The translations under genes were made by a program, and so were the position numbers. From an uncultured Christensenella sp. (GTDB taxonomy: Bacteria > Bacillota > Clostridia > Christensenellales > UBA1242): a stretch of DNA of 38,335 nucleotides. A model generated the notes under the pieces. The model was not told the origin of the DNA, made no database searches, and was given only the letters and a program-made list of their open reading frames with translations. Below, in pieces: positions 1-9,536 of this stretch (within the stretch, counting starts at the first letter, position 1; each line of letters starts with the position of its first letter). Location of the stretch: NCBI GenBank assembly GCA_905207515.1, contig CAJLLK010000004.1, forward strand, positions 1 to 38,335, in the 5' to 3' direction.

Positions 1-3000
1 AGCTGTTTGCAAAGTTGTTGTAATTTTTGTCGTTTGAAGTGATATTCGTCGAGTTTTCATAGAAGCTTTGGTCAAACGTTGTGTTTGCGTCAACATTACC
101 GACAAGCCCAGCAATGTAATTTAAGTTGGTTGCCAAAGCATTCATGTCAACTTCTGCCCTGCTGTAAGAAGTTGAGAAGCTGCAGTTTTCTGCGTAACCT
201 ACCAGTCCGCCGAAATTCAGCTGCAAATCAAATGAAGCAGTTGAATAGCTAATTTCTAGTTTTCCTTCTGCATTTTGAGACATCGTATAACTTAATAAAT
301 AGCTGTTCACAGTGTTTCCAGTCAAAAGGTCGCTGAAATAAACATCTGTCAAATTGATTTTGCAACTGTGATTGCCGACATTTTGGAAAGTTGTGTCTTT
401 TGCATAGCCGACCAGCCCGCCGACATAAGCATAGCCTGACACCGAACCGCCATAAAGTGTGAGATTGGAAATTGTTGCACCGTCAGTGCAGCCAAACAAG
501 CCGACATATCCTAGCGTGTTTGAATTTAATGTCAAATTTTCAATCAAAAAGTTTCCGCCGTTGTAACTTCCGCTAAACGGAGTTTCTTCCGTGCCGATTG
601 GTTCAAAATTTGCGACGCCACTCATGTCTATGTCTGCCGTTTGAACAAAGCTTGTGCCAGCAAAATTGTTTCCGTTTTTCACCTGATTTGAAAGCCAAAT
701 CAAATTTTCAGCGGACGAAATGTAATAAGTTCCTCTTTCAACCGTAGGCACAACCCCGTCTGTCGCATATTCTTCATAGCGCGCATAAATCACAAGCGCT
801 TGAGTTGTGTTGTCACTCACATCAAAAATGTAAGTTGTCTTGTTGGACAAAATTTTGTCATTCTCACTGAAGCGATAGCTCCAATTGTTGGAGTTGCCTG
901 ACGCGGTCCCCATGTAATATCCCACAAATCTATAGTTTTTGCCGCCATAGGCAAACTCTTCTTCAGCTTGCAAAATTATCGGCGCTGTATAACGCGTATC
1001 CTGTGAAGAACCCGCTGGAACAAAATCTGCTGTTTCGTTGGAACTTGCCACACTTTCTGTTTTAAATTGAAGCGGATAATTTTCTGCACTATCAAAAAAG
1101 CCGTCAGAGCCTTCAAGATAAGTTGTCATATAAGCTTGATAAGTGCCAAGTTGATAGAAAGAACAAATTTGAATTTCTCCGTTCAAAAATTGAGCAAGTT
1201 CAAAACTGTTATTCTCAAGTTTGACGTAGGCATCAAACAAAAGATTTCTTAAAGAAACGGTCTGTCTTGACGGCGTTCCCACAGTTTTGGCACTAACACC
1301 ATCAATCATATAAGCACTATTTTCTGACAAAGATGTTCCACCGACATAAGTCGCCCTTTCAAAAGAATATAACTCATTTGGCGTGAAAGCAAGCTCCAAA
1401 TTTGGATGCTGTTCCACATTAAACAGATTGTCACTTATGTCAGAACCTTCTGCAAAAATTTCAGTTATTCCGCCAAAACTTGCAACTTCAAATTCATTAA
1501 ACCCTTTAAAATCGTTGGCATAATTTCTGACACTGAATTGATAGTTGATTGCTTCGCGCGTGACATAGAGATTTATTGTTGAAGAATTGTTGACCATTTT
1601 TGAAGACATAGAGTCTATCAAATCTTCAATTGAAAGGCTGTAAGAAACTGAAGTGACATAGGTGCCATTTGAAGAAATTACCAGCCCAGAACTTGGCGCA
1701 TAAGTCGCAACAAGAGTGTCATCTGATGGCGAAAAATCGGCAAAGTTGGTCGAACTGTTCATGTCCACAAAATAGATTTTATAAACATAGCCCAGGTCGG
1801 CAAACTTATTTCCACTTGTATTATGATTTATATTAAAATTGGTCAAATAAGTCAATGTTGAATCCACTGTAATGTCATTGTCTTCTTGAATTAGATTACT
1901 TCCCTCGTCACCATTTCCCCACTCAAAGTGTGTGTTGACTTCATATTTAACTTTTTCGAAAACTAAATATATGGTAGATTCAAAATTGTAGTTAAAATTA
2001 ACATACGCGTTCCCTAGCATTTCAGTAGCGGAACTGTTTGGATAAGAAATTGAAAATTTTGAATTTGGAATTATTGTTGCCAAAGTTGCAATGCTGACCA
2101 ATTTGTATCCAACATTTGGCATGACAGTCATTGAGACTTGGTCTTGATAACCCAACGCGGTTGTAGGACTTGTGAAAGTTGCCGTTCCAACCACTGAACT
2201 CGTGGTCGGAGTATATTCATTAATTCCTATACCCAAGATAGAACCTCTTGTTTTTAAACCATATTGGATGTTAATTCCATTTTTTTCTTTGCTTACAAGT
2301 TCCAATCTAAACACTATTGTTGAAACACTTCTTGAAGTCGCATATGAAATTTCTGACATTTCTGGAACAAATCTGCTTGCAGAAAGTCTATATTCGCAAC
2401 TTTTTTCTTCGAATGAATAAGGGTCTATCATAACAAAGTTTGAAACGCTAAAATTTTGATTTACTTCAATATAAAACCCTGGGTCTCTTGACAAATAAGA
2501 ATAATCAGCACCTCTCAAGAAATAGAAATACTCTGACTTTACATTGGTAATAGAACCGCTTGAATATTGTTTTATATAAGCATTCGCAATGTCATTTACA
2601 TCAGAATTGTTGATTGAATTTAAATTTTCGTCACTTGAAGAACGTTGCCAATACATTCTGATTTGTCCTCTAGAAACAGCTGACATCGGGACTAATGAAT
2701 AGTCGACACTAAGATTTGATGTCAAAGAACTTTGATACAAATCAACCAAAGGCGTGATATACCAAGGATTTGAACTATAACTTGAAACTGAAGTGGTATA
2801 TGTTGTTGAAATATATCTTGTTGAATTGTAACTGAAGCCTCTATAATTCCCACTATTCCAGTTGCTGGATGTGTTGAAAAATTCTATTGTCTCTTTAGGT
2901 CTTTCGCTTGACCTAGACGCATTCACAGAATATGATTTAATATATCCACCAGAGGAGATAATAACAAAATCATCATAAGCGTCATCACAATCGCCATAAT

Positions 3001-4636
3001 TTACGCAATTATATACTATTGAAGATGTGTATACGTTTTCTCCTATATATACGCCACCAGAATACCCAACAATTTCTCCAACCCTAACGCCACCTGATTT
3101 AACGTCTCCATAATTTATGCATCTATTTACAAATCTTTCAGCAGAACCAACAATTCCGCCAACATAGCCGTAATGTAATAATAAACTCCATTGATAATAA
3201 GTGCTTAGAGAATATGCACTTGATATATCTCCATAGTTTACACAATCCACAACATCGTCATAAGCATGCCCAACAACACCGCCATAATATCCATCGTATA
3301 CACAATTATTTCCAACCCACCAATAAAGGTCACCGAAATTTCCACAATATGAAACTGAGCCAGTTCGTCCAACAACTCCACCAAACTCTGCTGTTGGTGT
3401 ATAAGATGTAAAATCACCGTGATTATAACAATTTGTTGTTGTGCCGCTATATCCTACGACACCGCCAAAATACCATGGATAATGATCATACAAATCTTCA
3501 GTGTTTGTATAACAAATATCTCCCGCAAACAAAAAATTTCCAAAATTTGAACAGAAATTTGTTGTTCCGTTGTTATATCCTACCACACCGCCAGCGTATA
3601 GTTCTGACAATTTGGTATTATTGTTTGTCAAATCAACCGTAACACTCGCATAATTTGAACAATTTGTTAGCGAACCACCAGAAACATTTCCAACAACACC
3701 GCCAGCCCAAAGTTTTGATGATGATGAAGCATTAAAACTTGAGCTTCTGTTGTGACAATATAATATATCTGAAGATGTTGATTGCCCTACAAGCCCGCCA
3801 ACATACGAGTTCCAATAATTTCTATTAACAAAACTGTCTACACCAAAATCCCACCAAGCTCCTGTGACAGTCATGTTATTTCGGGTTGTTGTGTTTGTAA
3901 AGTATATATTAAAATCATCTGTTGTAACATTTGTCAAATCACTTCTGATCAAATTTCCAGCAACGCCACCTATGTAATATATCATTTCTTGAATGTTTAC
4001 ATATAAGCTTATAGAACCACTTAATTCAAAATTATCAATTTCTGCTCCTGAAACAGTTCCAAAAAGACCAAGTGAAATGCTGTAATAATCATGATCATTT
4101 CTATTAAACATTCCTCCGTCAGTATATTGCCCTTCGTAAATTCTTTGATAATATGTTGTGTTGCTGATGTCATTGATATAGACACCTGAAATTGTGTGTC
4201 CTTGGCCATCAAAGGTTCCGTTAAAAGGATTTGTCTTCGTGCCAATTGGCACCCAATAATGGTCTGAAACATCTATATCACTTGTCAAAACCACATATGC
4301 ATTTCTTGCAGAGACTGTTTGATAGTTGTTTATCGTTGTGCAAGTGCCGTTGTTGTTTACTGCATAAGCAAAAGAAGCCAAGCCAGCCGCACTGTTTATC
4401 TCCCATGGATTTGAAGCCGAGCCGACATTTATGCCTGAGCCATTTTGTCCAATGGCTCTATAACTAGAACTTGTTGTCCAATACCCGCTCGCTTGGGCAG
4501 AAATTGGGTCATTGTCTGTTTCTTCTGTTGTTGTTTCAGTGGAAGCTGGCAGATATTTTTCGATAAGAAAGCAACTGCCACATGCAAATGACAGAGCCAT
4601 GAAAATTGCCATGATACCCAAAACAACTTTCTTCAT
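1..4636 (-). CDS. Giant GLUG-repeat surface protein (3' end outside window)
   Basis: The frame is open without a stop from the ATG at 4636 to base 1, giving at least 1545 residues; the C-terminus is missing. A hydrophobic N-terminus (MKKVVLGIMAIFMALSFACG) acts as a signal sequence; a Cys follows it, but the lipobox is not canonical. A block at about residues 220-530 carries roughly ten GLUG-type motifs (GGVVGY, GGIVGS, GGLVGQ), alternating with CxNYGD-type segments. The middle, about 600-1300, looks like beta-rich repeat modules, and a second GLUG block (GGLVGYAKD, GGLVGYAEN) lies at about 1370-1515. This architecture is known from secreted adhesin-like proteins and IgA-protease-type surface proteins. 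Binding to a host or matrix ligand is inference; no protease motif is visible. It follows parC on the same strand but has its own promoter, with the -10 box only 6 bases before the ATG and no Shine-Dalgarno. Confidence 0.85.
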   Translation of the reverse strand, partial: MKKVVLGIMAIFMALSFACGSCFLIEKYLPASTETTTEETDNDPISAQASGYWTTSSSYRAIGQNGSGINVGSASNPWEINSAAGLASFAYAVNNNGTCTTINNYQTVSARNAYVVLTSDIDVSDHYWVPIGTKTNPFNGTFDGQGHTISGVYINDISNTTYYQRIYEGQYTDGGMFNRNDHDYYSISLGLFGTVSGAEIDNFELSGSISLYVNIQEMIYYIGGVAGNLIRSDLTNVTTDDFNIYFTNTTTRNNMTVTGAWWDFGVDSFVNRNYWNSYVGGLVGQSTSSDILYCHNRSSSFNASSSSKLWAGGVVGNVSGGSLTNCSNYASVTVDLTNNNTKLSELYAGGVVGYNNGTTNFCSNFGNFLFAGDICYTNTEDLYDHYPWYFGGVVGYSGTTTNCYNHGDFTSYTPTAEFGGVVGRTGSVSYCGNFGDLYWWVGNNCVYDGYYGGVVGHAYDDVVDCVNYGDISSAYSLSTYYQWSLLLHYGYVGGIVGSAERFVNRCINYGDVKSGGVRVGEIVGYSGGVYIGENVYTSSIVYNCVNYGDCDDAYDDFVIISSGGYIKSYSVNASRSSERPKETIEFFNTSSNWNSGNYRGFSYNSTRYISTTYTTSVSSYSSNPWYITPLVDLYQSSLTSNLSVDYSLVPMSAVSRGQIRMYWQRSSSDENLNSINNSDVNDIANAYIKQYSSGSITNVKSEYFYFLRGADYSYLSRDPGFYIEVNQNFSVSNFVMIDPYSFEEKSCEYRLSASRFVPEMSEISYATSRSVSTIVFRLELVSKEKNGINIQYGLKTRGSILGIGINEYTPTTSSVVGTATFTSPTTALGYQDQVSMTVMPNVGYKLVSIATLATIIPNSKFSISYPNSSATEMLGNAYVNFNYNFESTIYLVFEKVKYEVNTHFEWGNGDEGSNLIQEDNDITVDSTLTYLTNFNINHNTSGNKFADLGYVYKIYFVDMNSSTNFADFSPSDDTLVATYAPSSGLVISSNGTYVTSVSYSLSIEDLIDSMSSKMVNNSSTINLYVTREAINYQFSVRNYANDFKGFNEFEVASFGGITEIFAEGSDISDNLFNVEQHPNLELAFTPNELYSFERATYVGGTSLSENSAYMIDGVSAKTVGTPSRQTVSLRNLLFDAYVKLENNSFELAQFLNGEIQICSFYQLGTYQAYMTTYLEGSDGFFDSAENYPLQFKTESVASSNETADFVPAGSSQDTRYTAPIILQAEEEFAYGGKNYRFVGYYMGTASGNSNNWSYRFSENDKILSNKTTYIFDVSDNTTQALVIYARYEEYATDGVVPTVERGTYYISSAENLIWLSNQVKNGNNFAGTSFVQTADIDMSGVANFEPIGTEETPFSGSYNGGNFLIENLTLNSNTLGYVGLFGCTDGATISNLTLYGGSVSGYAYVGGLVGYAKDTTFQNVGNHSCKINLTDVYFSDLLTGNTVNSYLLSYTMSQNAEGKLEISYSTASFDLQLNFGGLVGYAENCSFSTSYSRAEVDMNALATNLNYIAGLVGNVDANTTFDQSFYENSTNITSNDKNYNNFANS

Positions 4637-4642
4637 ATAGTT

Positions 4643-4670
4643 ATTATATACAAAATGTGACAAAATTCAA
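4643..4670 (-). promoter_or_regulatory. Promoter of GLUG gene (leaderless type)
   Basis: Reading the minus strand, TTGAAT, 16 bases, then TATAAT, followed by only 6 bases before the ATG. No Shine-Dalgarno lies in that space, so transcription should begin at or next to the start codon. Confidence 0.5.
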
Positions 4671-4703
4671 AATAATTTGCGCATTTTTTCGGATTTTTAA
4701 GCT

Positions 4704-7370
4704 TTAATCAACAAGGCTATAAACACCCAAAAACTTTTTCTTGATTTCTTCTTGACCTGAACTCAAACGGTCTGTGGATTGTTTAAGTTTTTTCATCTCC
4801 AAAACAGCAAATTTCAAACCATGGTCGGCAACCGCTTTGCTGGCAGTCCCCGCGTAGGCAACCGCTTTGCCATTCTTTTCAAAATTGATATATTTAACGC
4901 CCTTTCTGTATCTTGCACAGATAGGAATTTGCAGCGCACTCAAGCGTTTGACATAGCCATTGTTTGTGACGATAAGATAATCATCGCTGGTGTTTTGCCC
5001 GCCGAAAACAACAAAATCTTTGTCGTCAAGGTTGATGCCTTTCACGCCGCCAGAAACTCTTCCTTGAACAGGCACTTCGCTCTTTTCAAAGTTGACGCAA
5101 TAGCCGTTTTTGCTGAGCATAACAAAAGTTTTGCCCTTGATTTCGTGTTCGGCGCTGATGAGTTTGTCGTCATCTGAAAGTTTGAGCACTTGATAATATG
5201 TTTTTGAAACAATCAAATCTTTTTCGGTGCTGCGTTTTATCATGCCGTTTTGCGTAAAGAACACAACTTCTCCATCACCTTCCACCTTGACAACCGAAAC
5301 AGGTGTTTCCATGATGTCAATCGTCTTGTCAATTTGTTTGAGCGGAATGCCTTTCTCTCTGAGTTTGCATTCAGGCAGTTTATCGACAAGCATTTTCACG
5401 CAATTTCCTTTGTCTGTGAAAATCAAAACCGTGTCAGTGGCTTTGACTTCCAAAACGCTGGTATGAATGTCAAAAAGCGTGGAAGTGTCAGACAAAGTTT
5501 TGTTTGATTTTGAATAGTTTTTCATGCTGACTTTTTTCAAAGTTTTTCCAGCAGAAAGCAAAATCAAATAATCTTTCGTGTCTTCCATTTCTTCAATTTT
5601 GGTCAGTTTGATTTCTTCAGATTTAGCTTCGTGCGACCTTCTTGGAGTGTTAAATTTTTTCTTAATTTCCAAAATCTCTCTCTTAACCACTTCAAGTTGA
5701 AGTTTTTTAGAGTTCAAAATGGCTTCAAGTTCTTTAATTTTCTTTTTAAGTTCTGCCAATTCTTCTTGAAGTTTGTTGACTTCCAAATTGACAAGCCTTG
5801 CAAGACGCATATCCAAAATCGCCTGAGCCTGTTTTTCAGAAAGCCCAAACTTTTCTCTCAATCTCGTTTTCGCTTCAGAAACCGTCGCAGAAGTTTTGAT
5901 GATTTTTATGACCGCATCAATGTTTTTGATGGCAATAAGCAGCCCTTCTACAATGTGAGCACGGTCTTTTGCGATGTTGAGGTCAAATCGCGTTCTTCGA
6001 TAGACAACATCTCTCTGAAAAGCTGTGTAATAAGAAATGATGTCCATCAAACTGAGTTGCTTTGGTTTTCCGCCAGCGATTGCCACCATGTTTATGGCGT
6101 AAGAAACCTGCAAATTGGTAGATTGATAGAGATAACCCAAAATTTTTTGTGGGTCAGCTTCTTTTTTGAGACGAATGACTGCACGCATGCCATTTCGGTC
6201 ACTTTCGTCTCTGATTTCACTGATAACAGAAAGTTTGTCTTTGTTTTTCTCTTTCAGCTCGGCGATTTTTTGAAGCAAAAGTGCCTTGTTGACCTGATAA
6301 GGAAGTTCTGTGATGACCAAGCTTTGTTTGTCGCCATTTTGTTCCACACCAACTTTTGCACGCAAAACAATTTTGCCTTTTCCTGTTTCGTAGGCACTTC
6401 TCAGCCCGTCGCCAAAAATAACTTCGCCACCAGTCGGAAAGTCGGGACCTTTGATGATTTTCATCATCTTGTCAAGCGTGATGTTAGGGTCGTCGATATA
6501 AGCCACAACGCCGTCAATAACTTCTCCCAAGTTGTGTGGTGGAATGTTTGTCGCAACGCCAACCGCAATGCCAGACGCGCCGTTGACGAGAAGATTAGGA
6601 AATCTCCCCGGCAAAACTTCTGGTTCTTTGAGCGTGTCGTCAAAGTTGAGCCCCCAACGAACGGTGTCTTTTTCCAAATCTCGCAAAAGTTCCATGGCAA
6701 GTGGGGTCATTCTCGCTTCTGTGTAACGCATTGCCGCCGCACTGTCGCCGTCAATCGAGCCAAAGTTTCCGTGCCCGTCCACAAGCGGAGCTCTCAAAAC
6801 AAAATCTTGAGACATTCTCACCATGGCGTCATAGACCGAACTGTCTCCGTGTGGATGATATTTGCCCATGCAGTCGCCGACAATTCTTGCCGATTTTCGA
6901 TAAGGCTTGTCTGGTGTCAAACCAAGTTCGAGCATAGAATAAAGAATTCTTCTTTGAACAGGCTTCAAACCGTCTTCCACTCTTGGAAGTGCTCTGTCCA
7001 TCACGACGTGTTCGGTGTAAGGTATCATCGAGTCATGCAAAACTTCTTCAAGTGGTTTGAAAAGAACGCCGTCGCCACCATAAATTCCGCCGTTTCCGCC
7101 ATTGCCATTTGAGCCGTCGTCATTTTCACCAGGCTCTGTTGAGTTTTCTTCTTGTTTTTCGGTTTTTTCAACTTTTTTTTGTGATTTTTCAGGTTTTTTT
7201 TCTTCATTTGTCGAAGCCAAATCCCACATGTTGAGTTGTCCTTTGGCAGTTTCTGGCTTTTCTTGCTTTTCTTCTTCCTTTTGCGGAACAAGAAGTTCGT
7301 CATATCTCATCTGCCCTTCAATTGGTTCAATCACATTTGGTTTGAATTCATCTGGATTTTTGTTGCTCAC
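4704..7370 (-). CDS. parC: Type IIA DNA topoisomerase subunit A (ParC/GyrA family)
   Basis: Breaks and reseals DNA as the A subunit with the ParE/GyrB partner encoded just upstream. The winged-helix core shows KPVQRRILYSM, the YHPHGDSSVYDAMVRM quinolone-determining region and the catalytic tyrosine in AAMRYTEARM. The C-terminal beta-pinwheel follows, but no QRRGGKG GyrA box is evident in its first blade; as I recall the family, the later segment with GRVSGGVKG resembles Gram-positive ParC, whereas the core (GNFGSIDGD, RFPNLLVNG) reads like GyrA. ParC is therefore favoured but not certain. Residues 1-100 are an unusual charged, then Gly/Asn-rich extension ahead of the conserved core. It starts at a GTG with AGGGGA 7 bases upstream, 11 bases after the parE stop, so the two are one operon. 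The length of 888 is long for ParC. Confidence 0.88.
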   Translation of the reverse strand: MSNKNPDEFKPNVIEPIEGQMRYDELLVPQKEEEKQEKPETAKGQLNMWDLASTNEEKKPEKSQKKVEKTEKQEENSTEPGENDDGSNGNGGNGGIYGGDGVLFKPLEEVLHDSMIPYTEHVVMDRALPRVEDGLKPVQRRILYSMLELGLTPDKPYRKSARIVGDCMGKYHPHGDSSVYDAMVRMSQDFVLRAPLVDGHGNFGSIDGDSAAAMRYTEARMTPLAMELLRDLEKDTVRWGLNFDDTLKEPEVLPGRFPNLLVNGASGIAVGVATNIPPHNLGEVIDGVVAYIDDPNITLDKMMKIIKGPDFPTGGEVIFGDGLRSAYETGKGKIVLRAKVGVEQNGDKQSLVITELPYQVNKALLLQKIAELKEKNKDKLSVISEIRDESDRNGMRAVIRLKKEADPQKILGYLYQSTNLQVSYAINMVAIAGGKPKQLSLMDIISYYTAFQRDVVYRRTRFDLNIAKDRAHIVEGLLIAIKNIDAVIKIIKTSATVSEAKTRLREKFGLSEKQAQAILDMRLARLVNLEVNKLQEELAELKKKIKELEAILNSKKLQLEVVKREILEIKKKFNTPRRSHEAKSEEIKLTKIEEMEDTKDYLILLSAGKTLKKVSMKNYSKSNKTLSDTSTLFDIHTSVLEVKATDTVLIFTDKGNCVKMLVDKLPECKLREKGIPLKQIDKTIDIMETPVSVVKVEGDGEVVFFTQNGMIKRSTEKDLIVSKTYYQVLKLSDDDKLISAEHEIKGKTFVMLSKNGYCVNFEKSEVPVQGRVSGGVKGINLDDKDFVVFGGQNTSDDYLIVTNNGYVKRLSALQIPICARYRKGVKYINFEKNGKAVAYAGTASKAVADHGLKFAVLEMKKLKQSTDRLSSGQEEIKKKFLGVYSLVD

Positions 7371-7381
7371 TCTCTTTCCCC

Positions 7382-9337
7382 TTAATCAATTTTTTTGTAA
7401 TCTCTCATAAACGTGTCTTCTCGGTCAAAATTTGCGTGTTCGCCAATGTAAGCCTTTCGCTTGTCAATGTCGTCACCCATCCAAGTGGTTATCATTCGTT
7501 CCGCTTCAGCTGCGTCATCAATGGTCACTTGAATAAGCGTTCGATGTTCTGGGTCCATGGTGGTTTCCCAAAGTTGTTCTGGGTTCATCTCGCCAAGACC
7601 TTTATATCTTTGAATCATATAACCCTTGCCTGCACTTGCAACCGCGTCGGCAAGTTCGGCGTCTGAATAGACATATTTTTCGTAATCTTTTTTATAGACC
7701 TTATAAAGTGGCGGAAGCCCAATAAAAACATGTCCGTCAGTGATAAGCGGTTTCATATAGCGATAGAAAAATGTCAACAAAATTGCTCTGATGTGAGCGC
7801 CGTCTTGGTCGGCATCCGACAAGATGATAACTTTGTTGTAACGAAGTGACGAAAGGTCAAAATCTTCTCCAAATCCCGTGTCGAGAGCGGAGATGATTGT
7901 TCTGATTTCTTCATTTGCCAAAACTTGGTCAATTCTCTTCTTTTCGGCGTTGAGTGGCTTTCCGCGAAGTGGCAAAATCGCCTGAAATCTTCTGTCACGC
8001 CCTTGTTTTGCCGAACCACCCGCACTGTCGCCTTCGACAATAAAGAGTTCGCTTTTTGTTCTGTCTCTTGAAGTTGACGAAGCAAGCTTGCCAACCAAAT
8101 TGAAGTTTTCGGCGTTGTTTTTTGCTCTGGTAAGTTCCTTTGCTTTCTTGGCAGCCAGCCTGACTTTTGCCGCCTGAATGCCCTTGTTGACAATAATTTC
8201 GGCATAGTTAAAGTTTTTCTTGTCAGCAAGCAGTTTAGAAAGCTCTTGAAGAGACAAATTTTCGACTTCCGTTCGAGCTTCAGGGTTTCCAAGCTTGGTT
8301 TTTGTCTGACCTTCAAACTGAACATTGCTCATTTTGACGTTGATAACCGTCACCAAACCTTCTCTGAAATCTTCGCCGAGCAAATTAGGTTCTTTTTCTT
8401 TCAACATGTTGTTTGCGCGTGCAAAGTCGTTGAAAGCCTTTGTAAACGCACTTTTGAAACCAATTTCGTGCATTCCGCCTTCAGTTGTTGGAATGTTGTT
8501 GACAAAAGAAAAGGTATTTTCGGTGTAAGCATCCGTTGAAATAAAGCTAACTTCAAGGTCAACAATCTTGCTCTCTGCATGAAAATAGAAAGGCTCTTTA
8601 AAAAGCGAGTTTTTGCCTTCAACAAGATAAGAAACAAAGTCTTTAATTCCGCCTTCATAGTGAAATTCACAATGTTCGTCAGTTTCTTCGTCGTTGACAA
8701 TAATCTTCAAGCCTTTGTTTAAAAAAGCCAACTCTCTTGCACGCCTTGAGATATTTTCAAAAATAAATTTTTGCTTGCCAAAAACTCTTTCATCTGGCAA
8801 AAACGTCACAGTTGTGCCTGTGGTCGAACTTTTTCCAATTTCTTTCAAAGGCGCAACAGGAACGCCGCTATGTATCTTTCCAAATTCGTCTTCAAAAGAA
8901 TGAAATTCGACAAAATATTTTTTCCCGTCTTTGTTGACCGTCACTTTGCACCATTTTGAGAGTGCATTTGTCACAGACGCGCCAACACCATGCAGCCCGC
9001 CAGAAAATTTGTAATTTTCGTTGTTAAACTTTCCGCCCGCATGAAGTGTTGTGTAAACCACTTCAACGCCACTCTTGTGAAGTGTTGGATGCAAGTCGAC
9101 CGGAATTCCACGCCCATTGTCCTCGACCGTTGCACTGCCGTCTTTGTTTATTGTGATTTTGATTGTGTCGCCATGCCCATTTGAAATTTCGTCGATGGCG
9201 TTGTCAACAATTTCCCACAAAATGTGATGATACCCGCGCGAACTTGTTGTGCCAATATACATTCCCGGACGAAGCCTAACCGCATCAAGACCATCCAAAA
9301 CAACAATATCTTTCGATTCATATTTTTTTTCTGCCAT
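7382..9337 (-). CDS. parE: Type IIA DNA topoisomerase subunit B (ParE/GyrB family)
   Basis: ATPase subunit of the topoisomerase whose A subunit follows. The GHKL ATPase domain is at the N-terminus (EIVDNAIDE, DNGRGIPVD, GGLHGVGASV), then the transducer domain, then the TOPRIM metal site (VEGDSAGGSAKQGRDRR and DADQDGAHI), and a tail with YKGLGEMNPEQLWETTM. It is 651 residues, within the family range and without the E. coli-type insertion. The ATG at 9337 has GGAG 6 bases upstream. ParE versus GyrB cannot be settled from the TOPRIM motif; the ParE call rests on the partner's pinwheel. No dnaA, dnaN or recF is nearby, which also argues against the usual gyrase locus. Confidence 0.88.
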   Translation of the reverse strand: MAEKKYESKDIVVLDGLDAVRLRPGMYIGTTSSRGYHHILWEIVDNAIDEISNGHGDTIKITINKDGSATVEDNGRGIPVDLHPTLHKSGVEVVYTTLHAGGKFNNENYKFSGGLHGVGASVTNALSKWCKVTVNKDGKKYFVEFHSFEDEFGKIHSGVPVAPLKEIGKSSTTGTTVTFLPDERVFGKQKFIFENISRRARELAFLNKGLKIIVNDEETDEHCEFHYEGGIKDFVSYLVEGKNSLFKEPFYFHAESKIVDLEVSFISTDAYTENTFSFVNNIPTTEGGMHEIGFKSAFTKAFNDFARANNMLKEKEPNLLGEDFREGLVTVINVKMSNVQFEGQTKTKLGNPEARTEVENLSLQELSKLLADKKNFNYAEIIVNKGIQAAKVRLAAKKAKELTRAKNNAENFNLVGKLASSTSRDRTKSELFIVEGDSAGGSAKQGRDRRFQAILPLRGKPLNAEKKRIDQVLANEEIRTIISALDTGFGEDFDLSSLRYNKVIILSDADQDGAHIRAILLTFFYRYMKPLITDGHVFIGLPPLYKVYKKDYEKYVYSDAELADAVASAGKGYMIQRYKGLGEMNPEQLWETTMDPEHRTLIQVTIDDAAEAERMITTWMGDDIDKRKAYIGEHANFDREDTFMRDYKKID

Positions 9338-9365
9338 AACATCTCCAAACGCATTATTTTTAAAT

Positions 9366-9371
9366 AGTATA
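9366..9371 (-). promoter_or_regulatory. Extended -10 element upstream of parE
   Basis: Minus strand TGTTATACT is an extended -10 (TGn plus TATACT) 28 bases before the parE ATG, with the GGAG ribosome site in between. No good -35 is visible, as is common for extended -10 promoters. The rest of 9372-9504 holds no gene I can support. Confidence 0.45.
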
Positions 9372-9504
9372 ACACAAAGTTGAAAATTAAAAAAATAAAT
9401 TTAACAAAAGCAAAAATTTTTATTTTTTGGGCAAAATTTTGATAATTTCGACAGGTTTGTGCGCGCATATTTATTCACTTTATTGCATTTTTATTCACAC
9501 TTAG

Positions 9505-9536
9505 AAAATAAAAAAAGAGCATCCCCAAACTCTTTT
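9505..9536 (-). terminator. Rho-independent terminator
   Basis: Minus strand AAAGAG, a 10-base loop, CTCTTT and a run of Ts, beginning at the stop codon of the 9535-10902 gene. It separates that gene from the parE operon. Confidence 0.6.

Noticed and set aside
3214..4467. Several short plus- and minus-strand frames inside the GLUG gene region
   Set aside because: All lie within one uninterrupted minus-strand frame with repeat structure; their His/Gln-rich or Leu-rich translations are out-of-frame readings of the repeats.
5631..7112. 493-codon plus-strand open frame opposite parC
   Set aside because: It is the antisense shadow of a gene with full motif support; its translation is Phe/Asn/Arg-rich with no domain, ribosome site or promoter.
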